Below are positions 1 through 9,307 of a stretch of DNA of 15,642 bases, in pieces. The position numbers and the translations under genes were made by a program. The notes below the pieces were generated by a model. The model worked only from the letters and a program-made list of their open reading frames with translations. It ran no database searches and had not been told where the DNA came from. Positions within the stretch are counted from its first letter, which is position 1. Every line of letters starts with the position of its first letter. The stretch comes from Chromera velia (taxonomy: Eukaryota; Sar; Chromeraceae). Where the stretch lies: NCBI GenBank assembly GCA_018398765.1, contig JAHBMJ010002835.1, forward strand, positions 1 to 15,642. Reading direction: 5' to 3'.

Positions 1-126
1 CATATTGGCATCGCTTTGTGGGGAGGGCGTGTTGGCATCGCTTTGTGGGGAGGGTGAGACGGAGGCGCTTTGTGGGGGGGGCGTGTTGGCATCGCTTTCT
101 GGGGAGGGCGAGATAGAAACGCTCTG
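1..126 (-). repeat. Ser/Pro-coding minisatellite, 27-bp half units, left copy
   Basis: Short G/T-rich units carrying GGCATCGCTTTGTGGGG on the plus strand repeat to the left edge. On the minus strand each 27-bp half unit encodes nine residues. Unit lengths are multiples of three, so the array expands without breaking the frame. One half unit is missing here compared with the array at 12914-13183. Confidence 0.85.
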
Positions 127-606
127 AGTCACCTGGGGGGAGGGATTGACGTAAGCTTCAGAAGGTGATAGGTTTGGTGTGAAGGGGGCAGCCGAGGCGG
201 AAAGGGCGGACACAGTTTCCTTCGATGCGACCTCACCCGCAACCGACTTCTTTTTGTTTGAGCCTAGGTTTGAGCCAAAACCTCTCTCAGCAGTCTGATG
301 TGAGGATGGGGGGGATGCAGTTGGTCTGTGATCTTCTTTAATGACTGTCTCAAAGCGGCATGGCGGAGGCTTTTTCTTGCAACGCTTCCTTTGCTTTATG
401 GTAGGGAGGGAGAGCTTTTTCGTTCGATAGAGGAAAAAGCTGACGACAGCACTCTCTGACGCAAATCTGTTAAGAGCAAGCTCCGAACTGCGAACCGGCG
501 AATCCAAAAACTCCACCCCCGCGGCCACAAGCTTCTCTATTGCAGGTATAAGGGCAACTCGAGGTTCCACTCCATCGTAGAGTGCGGACGTTGGCCATGC
601 GACCAT
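1..606 (-). CDS. Partial ORF, unknown protein: basic middle and Ser/Pro repeat tail, runs off left edge
   Basis: The minus strand stays open for 202 codons from the ATG at 606-604 to the window edge, so the C-terminus is missing. The N-terminus starts MVAWPTSALYDG and reads as ordinary globular protein for about 65 residues. A basic cluster follows (KQRKRCKKK, near residue 75), which looks like a nuclear localisation or nucleic-acid-binding patch. Next comes a Ser/Ala/Pro-rich stretch, and from position 126 down to 1 a minisatellite encoding 9-residue blocks of the type QSDANTPPP and QSASVSPSP. The same blocks, in the same reading frame, open the plus-strand ORF at 12902, so the two probably belong to one family. 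I do not recognise the family. A gag-like or ORF1-like mobile-element protein is possible but unproven. Upstream, a different frame (about 742-600) also reads protein-like, which suggests a frameshift or a spliced 5' exon, so the ATG chosen here may not be the true start. Confidence 0.5.
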   Translation of the reverse strand, partial: MVAWPTSALYDGVEPRVALIPAIEKLVAAGVEFLDSPVRSSELALNRFASESAVVSFFLYRTKKLSLPTIKQRKRCKKKPPPCRFETVIKEDHRPTASPPSSHQTAERGFGSNLGSNKKKSVAGEVASKETVSALSASAAPFTPNLSPSEAYVNPSPQVTQSVSISPSPESDANTPPPQSASVSPSPQSDANTPSPQSDANM

Positions 607-842
607 TATAGAAGCGATCAACAACAAACTGATTCAAGGAGACGGCAAGGAGATATGTTAGCAATGGAGAGTCAAACTGTTGCCTTTTTGAGAAGCAAAC
701 GCAAGGAAGCAGAGCCAGTCGTCACTGTGAACTATAGCTCTTGAGTTGGAGTAGATTTGTGGAGAGAAAGTCATACAGGCATATACAGGCGAGATGCTGG
801 CTAAGTCTGACAGATGTGGAGAAAGAACCGTTGAAAACGGTG
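607..842. other. Flank between left ORF and R1 repeat; possible upstream coding piece
   Basis: No complete gene is visible. On the minus strand, about 742-600 is open in a frame different from the ORF at 606 and reads in part LLTYLLAVSLNQFVVDRFYNG... (only the start is given). It could be the frameshifted N-terminal part of that ORF or an upstream exon. Above it the sequence runs into the repeat that starts near 843. Confidence 0.3.
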
Positions 843-1238
843 CTCAAACGAAACTGTTTCTTCACAAAAAATCTCTAGAAAGCTTTCCTGTGGGATGTCG
901 TCTCAAGTTTGAAGCAGTGATGTTCTCAAAACAGCGGTTTCATCCATCATTGTATTATTCGGTCAGCACGAAGTGGAGCTTGGAGGTAGGTCCAGTGGAG
1001 ACCAGCCGTCTTAGTCTTGCTTTCAATGTCTTCCTGCTTGCTCAAACGAAACTGTTTCTTCACAAAAAATCTCTAGAAAGCTTTCCTGTGGGATGTCGTC
1101 TCAAGTTTGAAGCAGTGATGTTCTCAAAACAGCGGTTTCATCCATCATTGTATTATTCGGTCAGCACGAAGTGGAGCTTGGAGGTAGGTCCAGTGGAGAC
1201 CAGCCGTCTTAGTCTTGCTTTCAATGTCTTCCTGCTTG
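843..1238 (+). repeat. Perfect 198-bp tandem duplication (two units)
   Basis: Bases 843-1040 and 1041-1238 are identical by eye over the full 198 bases, starting ctcaaacgaaactg and ending cctgcttg. The unit is 66 codons long, so an incidental plus-strand ORF (794-1399) reads through both copies. The second R1 copy at 11567 does not carry the duplication. With no divergence, it is either very recent or an assembly artefact. Confidence 0.92.
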
Positions 1239-2373
1239 CTGCTGCTCCTCCTGTTCAAGCAGAGAAGGGCTGCCGGCCTTATCTAGGTGTTAAAGTACTG
1301 TTGCCCTCATCGCTCTCCTTACTCTTTCCTTGCAGGTCACAGTCTTGGGAGCCCCGGGGTCAACCCCAGGTCAGCCTGTCCGGACCCGCTGCTTTTTAGG
1401 CTCTTGATCTTTTCCTTGGGACCTTGTGCGCGCAGAATAAGCTAGACAGAAGTGCTTCCTTGACTGCACAAAGCATGAACGTCTATCCCTCCATATTTAC
1501 AGGTGTTGGTAGATGGAAACTTGAGGACACCTGCAGGTTAGTTAAGGAAGCGCGGCTCGCTCTCTCGCTTTGCATGATGATTTGCTTAGCATCTAGCTTC
1601 TTTGTTTTGCTAGGAGTTTGATAGAAACGTACAAGGGAGGTCACTGAGAGAGGGTCGATGGAGAGTCTGCTGGAGCCTCCATTTTTTAACCGCCTCTTCT
1701 GAAGCTTTGCACAGCTCTCAGTCCTGCCAGACATTTTTCCACCCAGAACAATCGCTCAGCTTTCATGCATTTGAATGTTTTCCACTTGCTCCGTGTGTAT
1801 CAGTCCTTGAAAGCGGTCCGTACTGTCCTAACGCAAGTGTTCCTTACTTGTTCATCCTTTCTCATTTGTGGCACTCCGTACTGGTCTCCCTCTAAACATC
1901 TGGATCTACCTACGGACCTGTCCTTCTTTTTCACAGTTTCTCATTGACACATGCAGAACGATTTGCAAGCTTTTACGCCATGTAGTGTGAGTTCTTTGTG
2001 AATAGCATTATGTTGTCTCTGTGCTCTGTTCTCTCCGACCCCTGCTGACCGTCTCCTGTCCGGTCTGACCAGCCTAGCTATGAAGCCCTCCTTCCTGCAC
2101 TGTTTCCCTTGCAGAAGAAACAATTCTTTGTAGTTGATTGGCGGCGCTAAACGTTGCTTTTGAGTATATCCACTAGTGTTGTGCCTGTATATTTCTTTGC
2201 AGGTAACATTCATTAACTTCTACGTGCTGCGGTGATCGTAATTTTTCCGACCATACACCCTAGCTAATCAACCAGTCTTTTGAGCACATTTGAGCAGATT
2301 TGCACAGGAGCAACGATTTTAAAAGTTTTAAAAGACTCTAGATTGCTTCAAGTAACCTAGTTTTACTTTATAA
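960..2373 (+). repeat. Dispersed repeat R1, copy 1
   Basis: This block recurs in the same orientation at 11567-12801. About nine in ten bases match by eye, with small indels, so it is an established dispersed repeat or segmental duplication. It carries several pyrimidine-tract-CAG motifs like 3' splice sites, with AG ending at 1335, 2114 and 2202, plus CAG/GTTAGT at 1535. All are kept in copy 2. Short ORFs on both strands are open in both copies, but their differences show no bias toward silent changes and frames diverge after indels, so I do not call a protein. It may be a non-autonomous mobile element or a duplicated piece of an intron-rich gene. Confidence 0.85.
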
Positions 2374-2447
2374 TGAAGCTAGAATATAGTAAATTTAAAA
2401 GTCACTTTGGATTCCACTAAGTCCTACTTAAGAGTCCACTCTGTTAG
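2374..2447. other. AT-rich junction between R1 and the RT relic
   Basis: A short AT-rich stretch beyond the end of R1 similarity and before recognisable RT coding. No feature seen. Confidence 0.3.
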
Positions 2448-3047
2448 AAGCCCTTGTTAGCATGCTTTGTAGACTTCAGCAAAGCCTTTGACTCCCTCCC
2501 CAAGGATGTTTTGTTTGAAGTTTTGTTGAAGTAAGGGGTGAGTGCAGTTGATGTTAAAATGATTCGGGCAATGTATACAAATGTGTACAGAAGCATCACT
2601 GGTAGCCCTTTTATGTTCAAAGAAGAGAAAGGGGCAAAACAAAGGAATCCTCTCTCTCCTCTTCTCTTCTTGATTTTCATCAATAATCTGCATGAAAGAG
2701 TGATGGCTTCCGGTCGTGCAGAAGTTCTGCTCGATGGGGTTGAGTGCGATAGCCTTGGTTAATAATAATAATATGCCGATGACCTTGTTCTCATTGCTAA
2801 GAGCGTGCATGATCTGCAGGTCAGCTTGAATGAATTGAATTCTTTCTGTGAAGAGAGAGAGCAGCTCACTGTTAATTTAAAAAAGACGAAAATCATGCGT
2901 CTATCCGACTTTTACCCTGCAATTGAAGGTAGAATTATGTTTGGGGGAAAAGAAGTCGAGAGAGTGGGGTTGTATAAGTATTTGGGTGTTCTTTTGTTCG
3001 AAGGGAGGGACTTAAGGGAGGTAATAGAAGAGAATGCTAATTGGTAG
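2448..3047 (+). pseudogene. Non-LTR (LINE-type) reverse transcriptase fragment, 5'-truncated, with in-frame stops
   Basis: One frame carries the ordered RT motifs: FVDFSKAFD (motif A, 2466-2492), a degenerate GxxQxxPLSP loop (KGAKQRNPLSP, where LINE families usually have GVRQGCPLSP), FINNL, YADDLVLIA (catalytic motif C, from 2772), VNLKKTKIM (motif D) and YKYLGVLL (motif E). This order and spacing are those of LINE-type polymerases. The endonuclease and N-terminal part are absent, as is usual for 5'-truncated LINE copies. The frame is broken by TAA at 2532-2534, four consecutive TAA codons at 2760-2771 just before YADD, and TAG at 3045-3047. It is a dead copy under the standard code. Beyond the last stop it merges into a tandem array that begins with its own sequence. 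Confidence 0.85.
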
Positions 3048-3290
3048 ACTGAGAGACAGACAGACAGAAGTCGAAAGGATATCAGCAAGATCACGTTGGT
3101 AGACTGAGAGACAGACAGACAGAAGTCGAAAGGCAATCAGCAAGATTACGTTGGTAGACTGAGAGACAGACAGAAGTCGAAAGGCAATCAGCAAGATCAC
3201 GTTGGTAGACTGAGAGACAGACAGACAGAAGTCGAAAGGCAATCAGCAAGATCACGTTGGTAGACTGAGAGACAGACAGAAGTCGAAAGG
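3040..3290 (+). repeat. 51-55 bp tandem array, about 4.7 units
   Basis: Units begin TTGGTAGACTGAGAGACAGA and end CAGCAAGATCACG. Unit lengths alternate between about 55 and 51 bp through gain or loss of one GACA. The first unit reads in the RT frame (NW, stop, TERQTDRSRKDISKIT), so the array probably arose by duplication of the RT 3' end. Confidence 0.9.
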
Positions 3291-3640
3291 AAGAAGCAGG
3301 ACGGGAGCGCACAGCAAGACGAGGAAGAAGATCTGCATAACCCTGAGGATAGAAAATGCATTGTTTGGTTCTCCGTGTTCTTTTTTCGTCTTCTTTTAGC
3401 ATACCGGCTGACAAAAATACAGAGCGACACGCAAAGAGACACGCAGACTGCACGAAATCGAGAAAAACGGGCAGGTAAACAAGCTGGCAGGGACACACCG
3501 AGAGAAGCAAAGACAGAGAGAGACTAACACATCCGCAGACCTAGTCAGACAGAGACGCAGAAAGAGACCGTCAGAACATAAGGAAAACAAAGACAGGAAG
3601 GAAGGAAGGAAGGACAGCATCTATTGATCAGACAGACCCA
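3291..3640. repeat. Degenerate ACAGA/GGAA purine-rich low-complexity DNA
   Basis: Plus-strand purine-rich sequence with imperfect CAGAGACA-type motifs, ending in a short (GGAA)n run near 3596-3613. The ORFs here on either strand are low-complexity. No MATE exon is recognisable on the minus strand, although this lies where the transporter gene should continue. Confidence 0.6.
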
Positions 3641-3641
3641 C

Positions 3642-4262
3642 TTGAGAGATCAGTGTCACGATTGCAGCTCCCACAGGCCCCCACTGCGCTTGCTGGACAA
3701 TCACAATCAGGAGGACTATATGAATCGTCAGGGAGCACAGAGAAGCCGTCATGGCGGGCCCCGGCATTCCCACCGCGTTCAAGTACCGCGTCAGGGCGGC
3801 AGTCTGGAAGATGAACACATAGCTCGGTGCAAGCTACCGTGTCACCCTGCCTGCCACGAGTGCCACCTCCACCTCCTGTCCGAAAAGTATGAACAGGCAC
3901 TCGATGTGAGGCATCATGGCAAGGGTAACTATGATGAGTGAGAACATCACGAGGATCGCCTGGGCTCTGTGTAGCCATTGTGCGCAGATCAAGTAAGCCT
4001 CTGCTCCAAAAGCCTGACTGCATAGAGTGTCAAGGCCAGAGCAGAGCCCGATGCCTGGAGCCAGAATTATACACCAGCCGAGAGCAGACGCGATACCGTA
4101 CCCAGCCGTCTCCTCGACTGACGAAAACTGTCCGACAAAGAGGAAGCTCAAGAAGATGTGCAGGAAATTGGAGCTCAAAGACGCAAAGCACATCGGTACT
4201 GCTACCACGAGCAGGTCATAAGACACTCCGAAGAACCCTCTTGGCGCCATTTGACTGTTCAT
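3642..4262 (-). pseudogene. MATE-family multidrug/toxin efflux transporter, N-terminal exon with in-frame TAG
   Basis: The minus-strand frame from the ATG at 4262-4260 reads as the first half of a eukaryotic MATE antiporter, a 12-helix membrane protein that exports organic cations or metabolites in exchange for H+ or Na+. Visible features are helix 1 near residues 17-36, the conserved GLDTLCSQAFGA stretch (76-87) that marks eukaryotic MATEs, a helix near 98-118, FGQEVEVALVAGR (family pattern: GQDPEIA..AGRY), LAPSYVFIFQTAALTRYLNA and a helix near 174-192. Codon 143 is TAG (3836-3834), and family similarity continues in the same frame beyond it. At 3641 the sequence reads CAA/GTGGGT, a plausible phase-0 5' splice site after residue 207. 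No second-half exon (helices 7-12) is found downstream, where retroelement debris lies instead. The frame is open upstream to about 4450 without another ATG. It is either a nonsense-disrupted, truncated gene or one whose intron was invaded. The family call is firm, the functional state is not. Confidence 0.8.
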
Positions 4263-4458
4263 CTTCCTCTGACACGTACAGTGTGCCGCCGTCTCCTCGT
4301 AGGACGTGGAGACGGAGACGGGAATGGAGTCCTGATGTGAATGAGGTGACCCTGCAGGCTCCTGCTTTGGAGGAGGCCAGCATCTGGTGTCTCTCTTCAG
4401 AGTTTTCTTCAAAACCAACCACTCTGCTTTCCAAAGCGCCACACAAAAAGCTCACGCT

Positions 4459-4466
4459 CTTATATA
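4459..4466 (-). promoter_or_regulatory. TATA-like box upstream of the MATE exon
   Basis: TATATAAG on the minus strand, about 195 bases before the MATE ATG. The position suits a promoter with a 5' UTR, but it is one short match and I cannot confirm it. Confidence 0.2.
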
Positions 4467-4781
4467 GTTCTGGTTCACACTATTCGGTCAAGATATCTCT
4501 GCTACATCTGCATGCGCTGTCAGAAGCCGTCAGTGCGCAACGAAGGCTGTGGACCGTTCTAGTGGGAGGCCACGCTAGAGTCTCCAAGACGATTCATCCC
4601 TGTCTATTACACTGTCTCCTCTGACAGTTCCTTGAAGTGAGCTAGTCTGAAAATCTTGCTTGAGGCCGGCCGGCAGCCGGCGCACTTGCGAAAAGCAATT
4701 TGAGCTCGCGGTCGAGCTGCTGCATGGGCCGACGCGTGCGTCAAGACCGCTGTGTGCGCGCCTCGCGTGCGTTAATTCACA

Positions 4782-4793
4782 TGCATGCATGCA
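4782..4793. promoter_or_regulatory. Overlapping TGCATGCA palindromes upstream of MATE
   Basis: Two overlapping TGCATGCA sites, with another at 4955-4962. TGCATGC is a known ApiAP2 factor site in apicomplexans. Relevance here depends on the organism being an alveolate, which is not established. Confidence 0.2.
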
Positions 4794-4929
4794 GCTGTGT
4801 AGAGAGATCCACAAAGTTAATCACCCTCCTTGTCCTACTTGGAACCTCTATACCTTTTTTGGCGGCGGCGTCCAGAGGCCGCAAGCCCAAAATAAACAAC
4901 CCCGGGGGTTTTTGCGGCGGCGGTCCAAC

Positions 4930-5076
4930 CTGTCAACAAAACCGGGGTTCGTTTTGCATGCATAGAGGACTCCACGATGTCCTCCACCTCCCTCCAACTC
5001 TCATAGTCCTTCACCTTGTCTGGGCTTCTCTGCCACTCACACGCCCCTTGGATCCCTCCAGCCTCTAGCATGACGA
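4930..5076 (-). other. Candidate exon of an unknown minus-strand gene
   Basis: A strong pyrimidine tract (tgtctccccttcttcag) ends with AG at 5078-5077 on the minus strand. It is followed by an open, protein-like stretch starting MLEAGGIQGACEWQRSPDKV. The frame stays open to 4835. Possible donors are CAG/GTTGG at 4929 and AAG/GTATAG further on. It lies upstream of, and on the same strand as, the MATE exon, so it could be an earlier exon of that gene or of another. No family recognised. Confidence 0.25.
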
Positions 5077-5310
5077 CTGAAGAAGGGGAGACAAGAGTTC
5101 AAAAGTCGTTCAACGCTGCATGTCAGAGGCTGAAGGTCAGTCAAAAGTGAACTTGCTCGCATGGTGTATCCGCATGCCAGCTCTGAGAGTCAAAGAATAC
5201 AAGATAGGCTATATTAATTTGCCCCCCAATGAATAGAGCATGAATGAGTGAGCCAACGAGGAGATCTTGAGCTCTCGTGACCTTACCCTTTGGCTGAAAT
5301 AATTCCTCCT
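5077..5310. other. No feature recognised
   Basis: Mixed-composition sequence between the candidate exon and the TCAG array. No convincing ORF or repeat seen. Confidence 0.4.
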
Positions 5311-6205
5311 TCAGTCAGTCAGCTAGTCAGCCAGTCAGCAAGCCGGTCATGCAGCAGTCAGTCTGTATGTACATGAGTCACTGCGTAAGCCGTTCAGTCT
5401 GCCATGCAGTAAACCGGTCAGCTAGCCAGTCATCTCGCCAGTCACGGTGAGTCATGCACAATCAGTCAGTTGGCTAGTTAGTCAGCCTGTTAGCCACTCA
5501 GCCAGTTAGCCAGCCTGTGAGCGAGCGAGTCAGCAGTCAATCCGTAAACCGTTCAGCTCGTTGGTCAGTCAGCCACCAGCCACATTCAGTCACCATCAGT
5601 TAGCCGGCACCTCAGTTAGCCACCCAGTCAGGCAGCCAGCCAACTAGCCAGTCAGTCAGTGAACCGGTTAGTCGGTCAGTCCGTCAGTCAGTCAGTCAGT
5701 CAGTCAGCCTATCAGTCAGTCAGTCAGTCAGCCTGTCATTCAGTGAGTCAGTGAGTCAGTCAGTCAGTGAGTCAGTCAGTCAGTGAGTCAGCCTGTCAGT
5801 CAGTCAGTCAATCAGCCTGTCATTCAGTGAGTCAGTGAGTCAGTCAGTCAGTGAGTCAGTCAGTCACTGAGTCAGTCAGTCAGTCAGTCAGTCAGTTAGT
5901 CAGTCAGTCAGTCAGTCAGTCAGCCTGTCAGTCAGTGAGTCAGTCAGTTCAGTCAGTCAGTCAGTCAGTCGGCCTCGCAGCCAATCAGCCAGTCAGTCAG
6001 TCAATCAACCTCTCAGCCAATCAGTCAGTCATTCAGTCAGTCATTCAGTCAGTCGGTCAGTCAATCAGCCCATCAGTCACTAACAGTCAGTCTTTCAGTC
6101 AATCGATCAGTCAGTCAGAGTCAGAAAATGAGCCCATTAGTCAATCTTTGAGTGTGTTAGTCAGACAGTCAGACAGCTAGTAGCTGAGTCACTCAGTCAA
6201 ACAAC
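5311..6205. repeat. (TCAG)n array, degenerate at both edges
   Basis: Tetranucleotide TCAG repeats, nearly perfect in the middle (about 5680-5990) and increasingly mutated outward. A block of at least 52 bases starting gcctgtcattcagtgag occurs at 5731 and again at 5815, which shows local 84-bp higher-order duplication. The apparent ORF of SQSV repeats at 5851-6180 is what any frame of this repeat encodes, so it is not called a gene. Confidence 0.95.
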
Positions 6206-6210
6206 CAGTT

Positions 6211-7757
6211 CATTCGTTCTGTGTATATATTCGCAGGTCTTGTAGGTCAGCTTAGTACCTCAGTCGACAGTGACTCGCATGCTGGGTGTTGGTGAGAGTT
6301 GACAGGAAAGGAGTTTGAAGCTGATACAGGTGGAAGGGTTCGTGAGGCATAGTATGGACGGATCTACACTCTCATCAGGACCTCTCACCGCTCTCCGGTT
6401 CATTCGTTCTGTGTATATATTCGCACGTTTGGTAGGTCAGCTTGGTACCTCAGTCGAGAGTGGTTCGCATGCTGTATGTTGGTGGGAGTTGATAGAAAAG
6501 CGGTTTGAAGCTGATACAGGTGGGAGGGTTCGTAAGGCATAGTATGGTCGGATCTACACTCTCATCAGGACCTCTCACCGCTCTCCGGTTTATTCGTTCT
6601 GTGTATATATTCGCACGTTTGGTAGGTCAGCTTGGTACCTCAGTCGAGAGTGGTTCGCATGCTGTGTATTGGTAGAAGTTGACAGGAAAGGGTTTGAAGC
6701 TGACACAGATGGGGGGGTTTGTGAGGCATAGTATGGACGGATCTACACTCTCAGCAAGACTTCTCACCGCTCTCTGGTTCATTCGTTCTGTGTGTATATT
6801 CGCACGTTTAGTAGGTCAGCTTGGTACCTCAGTCTAGACCTCAGTCAGGAGTGACTCACATACTGTGTGTTGGTGGGAGTTGACAGGAAAGGGGTTTGAA
6901 GCTGACACAGGTGGGAGGGTTCGTGAAGCATAGTATGGACGGGTCTACATTCTCAGCAGGACCTCTTACCGCTCTCCGGTTCATTCGTTCTGTATGTATA
7001 TTCGCAGGTCTGGTAGGTCAGCTTACCACCTCAGTCGACAGTGACTCGCATGCTGTGTGTTGATGGGAGTTGACAGGAAAGGGTTTGAAGCTGACACAGG
7101 TGGAGGGGTTCGTGAAGCATAGTATGGATGGGTCTACATTCTCAGCAGGACCTCTCACCGCTCTCCGGTTCATTCGTTCTGTATGTATATTCACACATTT
7201 GGTAGGTCAGCTTACCACCTCAGTCGACAGTGACTCGCATGCTGTATGTTGGTAGGAGTTGACAGAAAACGGGTTTGAAGCTGATACAGGTGGGAGGGTT
7301 CGTGAGGCATAGTATGGATGGATCTACACTCTCATTAGGACCTCTCACCGCTTTCCGGTTCATTCGTTCTGTATGTATATTCGCACGTTTGGTAGGTCAG
7401 CTTGGCACCTCAGTCGAGAGTGGTTCGCATGCTATGTGTTAGTGGGAGTTGACAGGAAAGGGTTTGAAGCTGACACAGGTGGGAAGATTCATGAGGCATA
7501 GTATGGACGGATCTACACTCTCATCAGGACCTCTCACCGCTCTCTGGTTCATTCGTTCTGTGTGTATATTCGCACGTTTGGTAGGTGAGCTTAGCACCTC
7601 AGTCGACAGTGACTCGCATGCTGTGTGTTGGTGGGAGTTGACAGGAAAGGATTTGAGGCTGACACGGGTGGGAGCGTTTGTGAAGCATAGTATGGATGGG
7701 TCTACATTCTCATCAGGACCTCTCACCGCTCTCTGGTTCATTCGTTCTGTGTGTATT
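6211..7757 (+). repeat. 190-bp satellite, eight full units plus a stub
   Basis: Units begin CATTCGTTCTGTGTRTATATTC at 6211, 6401, 6591, 6780, 6982, 7171, 7361, 7550 and 7739 (last one partial). The period is 189-190, except 202 for the unit at 6780, which contains an extra tctagacctcagtcagga-like duplication. Units differ by a few percent. A 189-bp unit preserves frame, so ORFs recur on both strands, but none resembles a known protein. Unit length is near a nucleosome repeat, typical of satellite DNA. Confidence 0.95.
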
Positions 7758-7829
7758 TTCAGTCCGGGTCGGTCATGTTACTTGGTAATTTGGTATGCTA
7801 GCAATTTGGCATCTCAGGAGGGTATAACA

Positions 7830-8476
7830 TTTGAATTACAATGAGTTAGAAAGTGAAATTGAAGCTGTAAAGCCTTCTAACATAAACCTATCACCGTGTG
7901 GAAATGCTTTTTTGATCTAAAGAAAAAAAGTGTGAAAGTGCAAAATATTTTTTCAGACTAGAAATGCAGTTAGGTTTGCGATGCATAACTGACCTAACTT
8001 CATAGTAAGTTTATACCCAAAAAAATAAATATTCATAACTTTTGAATTACAATGAGTTAGAAGGTGAAATTGAAGTTGTAAAGCCTTCTAACATAAACCT
8101 ATCACCGTGTTGAAATGCTTTTTTGATCTAGAGAAAAAAAGTGTGAAAGTGCAAAATATTTTTTCAGACTAGAAATGCAGTTAGGTTTGCTATGCATAAC
8201 TAACCTAACTTTATAGTAAGTTTATACCCAAGAAAATAAATATTCATAACTTTTGAATTACAATGAGTTAGAAGGTGAAATTGAAGCTGTAAAGCCTTCT
8301 AGCATAAACCTATTACTGTGTGGAAATGCTTTTTTTGATCTAGAAAAAAAAAGTGTGAAAGTGCAAAATATTTTTTTAGACTAGAAATGCAGTTAGGTTT
8401 GCTATGTATAACTGACCTAACTTTAATGGCAACTTTATACCCAAAAAAATAAATATTCATAATTAACTTTTGAATT
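7830..8476 (+). repeat. AT-rich 211-bp tandem repeat, three units
   Basis: Units begin TTTGAATTACAATGAGTTAG at 7830, 8041 and 8252, with a stub TTTGAATTA at 8469. The period is 211, then 217. Copies differ at only a few positions. The array is far richer in A+T than its surroundings and ends abruptly at the 43-bp motif at 8478. Confidence 0.93.
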
Positions 8477-8477
8477 A

Positions 8478-8520
8478 AGGCTTGTGCCTTCATAAATGGA
8501 CTTTTGCCCTCAAGTCGGAC
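8478..8520 (-). repeat. 43-bp dispersed motif, copy A
   Basis: Its reverse complement, starting GTCCGACTTGAGGGCAAAAG, matches 12871-12913 with two differences. In both places it sits exactly at a junction between two otherwise unrelated repeats, which suggests the terminus of a mobile element. Confidence 0.8.
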
Positions 8521-9092
8521 TTTGACATATATTACGGTATATTATTAAAATGAATTAGTTAGATATAAAATAAATGTTAATATACAAACCATCATTCAAC
8601 TAGCAATTAAGCTAGCAATTTGAGTAGAAAATTTTATATTATACTGTAACGTAATTATAACGTACATTAAGTTTACGCTTAAAGTTAATATTTTGGTTCA
8701 ATCTATGCAGAGTAGCCAGGACTCGAATAAGTATCTCTAAAAAGTATATCAACTTCTTAAACAAACCTCTTTCACTTTCAAGACACCTTGTCTGATACTT
8801 CAACACGTCTTTATGAACCAATCACCTCTTTCCCCATATTTCCCGCTTCTTGCAGCCAAGCTGCCAGTCACAGAAGAAGCCTTTTTCTGATAGCGCGCTA
8901 TTCCTGGAATGTCCCATAGAAAGAGAAAAAGAAAATTTAAAAGAAAGTGAGAGGAGAAAAAGAGGAAACAGGCGTCAAACAGCCGATATGACCGCATCGC
9001 ACGGTTATACCAAGTGATAACTTTTACCGCGCATGAAGGCCCTTTTCATCATTTTTTACTCGAACGAAGACCCACTCACAAAAACAGATCGC
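8521..9092. other. AT-rich spacer, then mixed sequence without recognisable gene
   Basis: 8521-8830 is AT-rich with no coherent ORF. 8831-9092 is purine-rich on the plus strand in its middle. The short ORFs on either strand show no recognisable motif. Confidence 0.4.
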
Positions 9093-9109
9093 GCACACAC
9101 GTGCACACA

Positions 9110-9154
<45 letters not shown>

Positions 9155-9307
9155 ACATATACACACACACACACACCCACAGAGTGCCCCACGCATATGT
9201 ACGTGCGTGCACAGACTCACAGAACATGCACTCATTTGCTCTCTCTCTCCTTTTGTCTCTGTCTCACTTTCTCTCTCACATATATGCACACACACACACA
9301 CACACAA

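Noticed and set aside
794-1399. 201-codon plus-strand ORF as a gene
   Set aside because: It depends on the 198-bp duplication being a multiple of three. The copy-2 counterpart shifts frame after an indel and the differences are not biased toward silent sites.
1483-1734. Minus-strand 83-residue ORF conserved in both R1 copies as a small gene
   Set aside because: Amino-acid changes between copies are as frequent as expected without selection, and other short frames in R1 are equally conserved.
3938-4624. 228-codon plus-strand ORF
   Set aside because: It is the antisense shadow of the MATE exon and its upstream region, with no motif of its own.
5851-6180. SQSVSQSV repeat protein
   Set aside because: Any frame of (TCAG)n gives this peptide, and the ORF ends where the repeat decays.
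6211-7757. CRISPR-like array
   Set aside because: Units are 190 bp, similar along their whole length with no separate unique spacers, and the DNA is eukaryotic.
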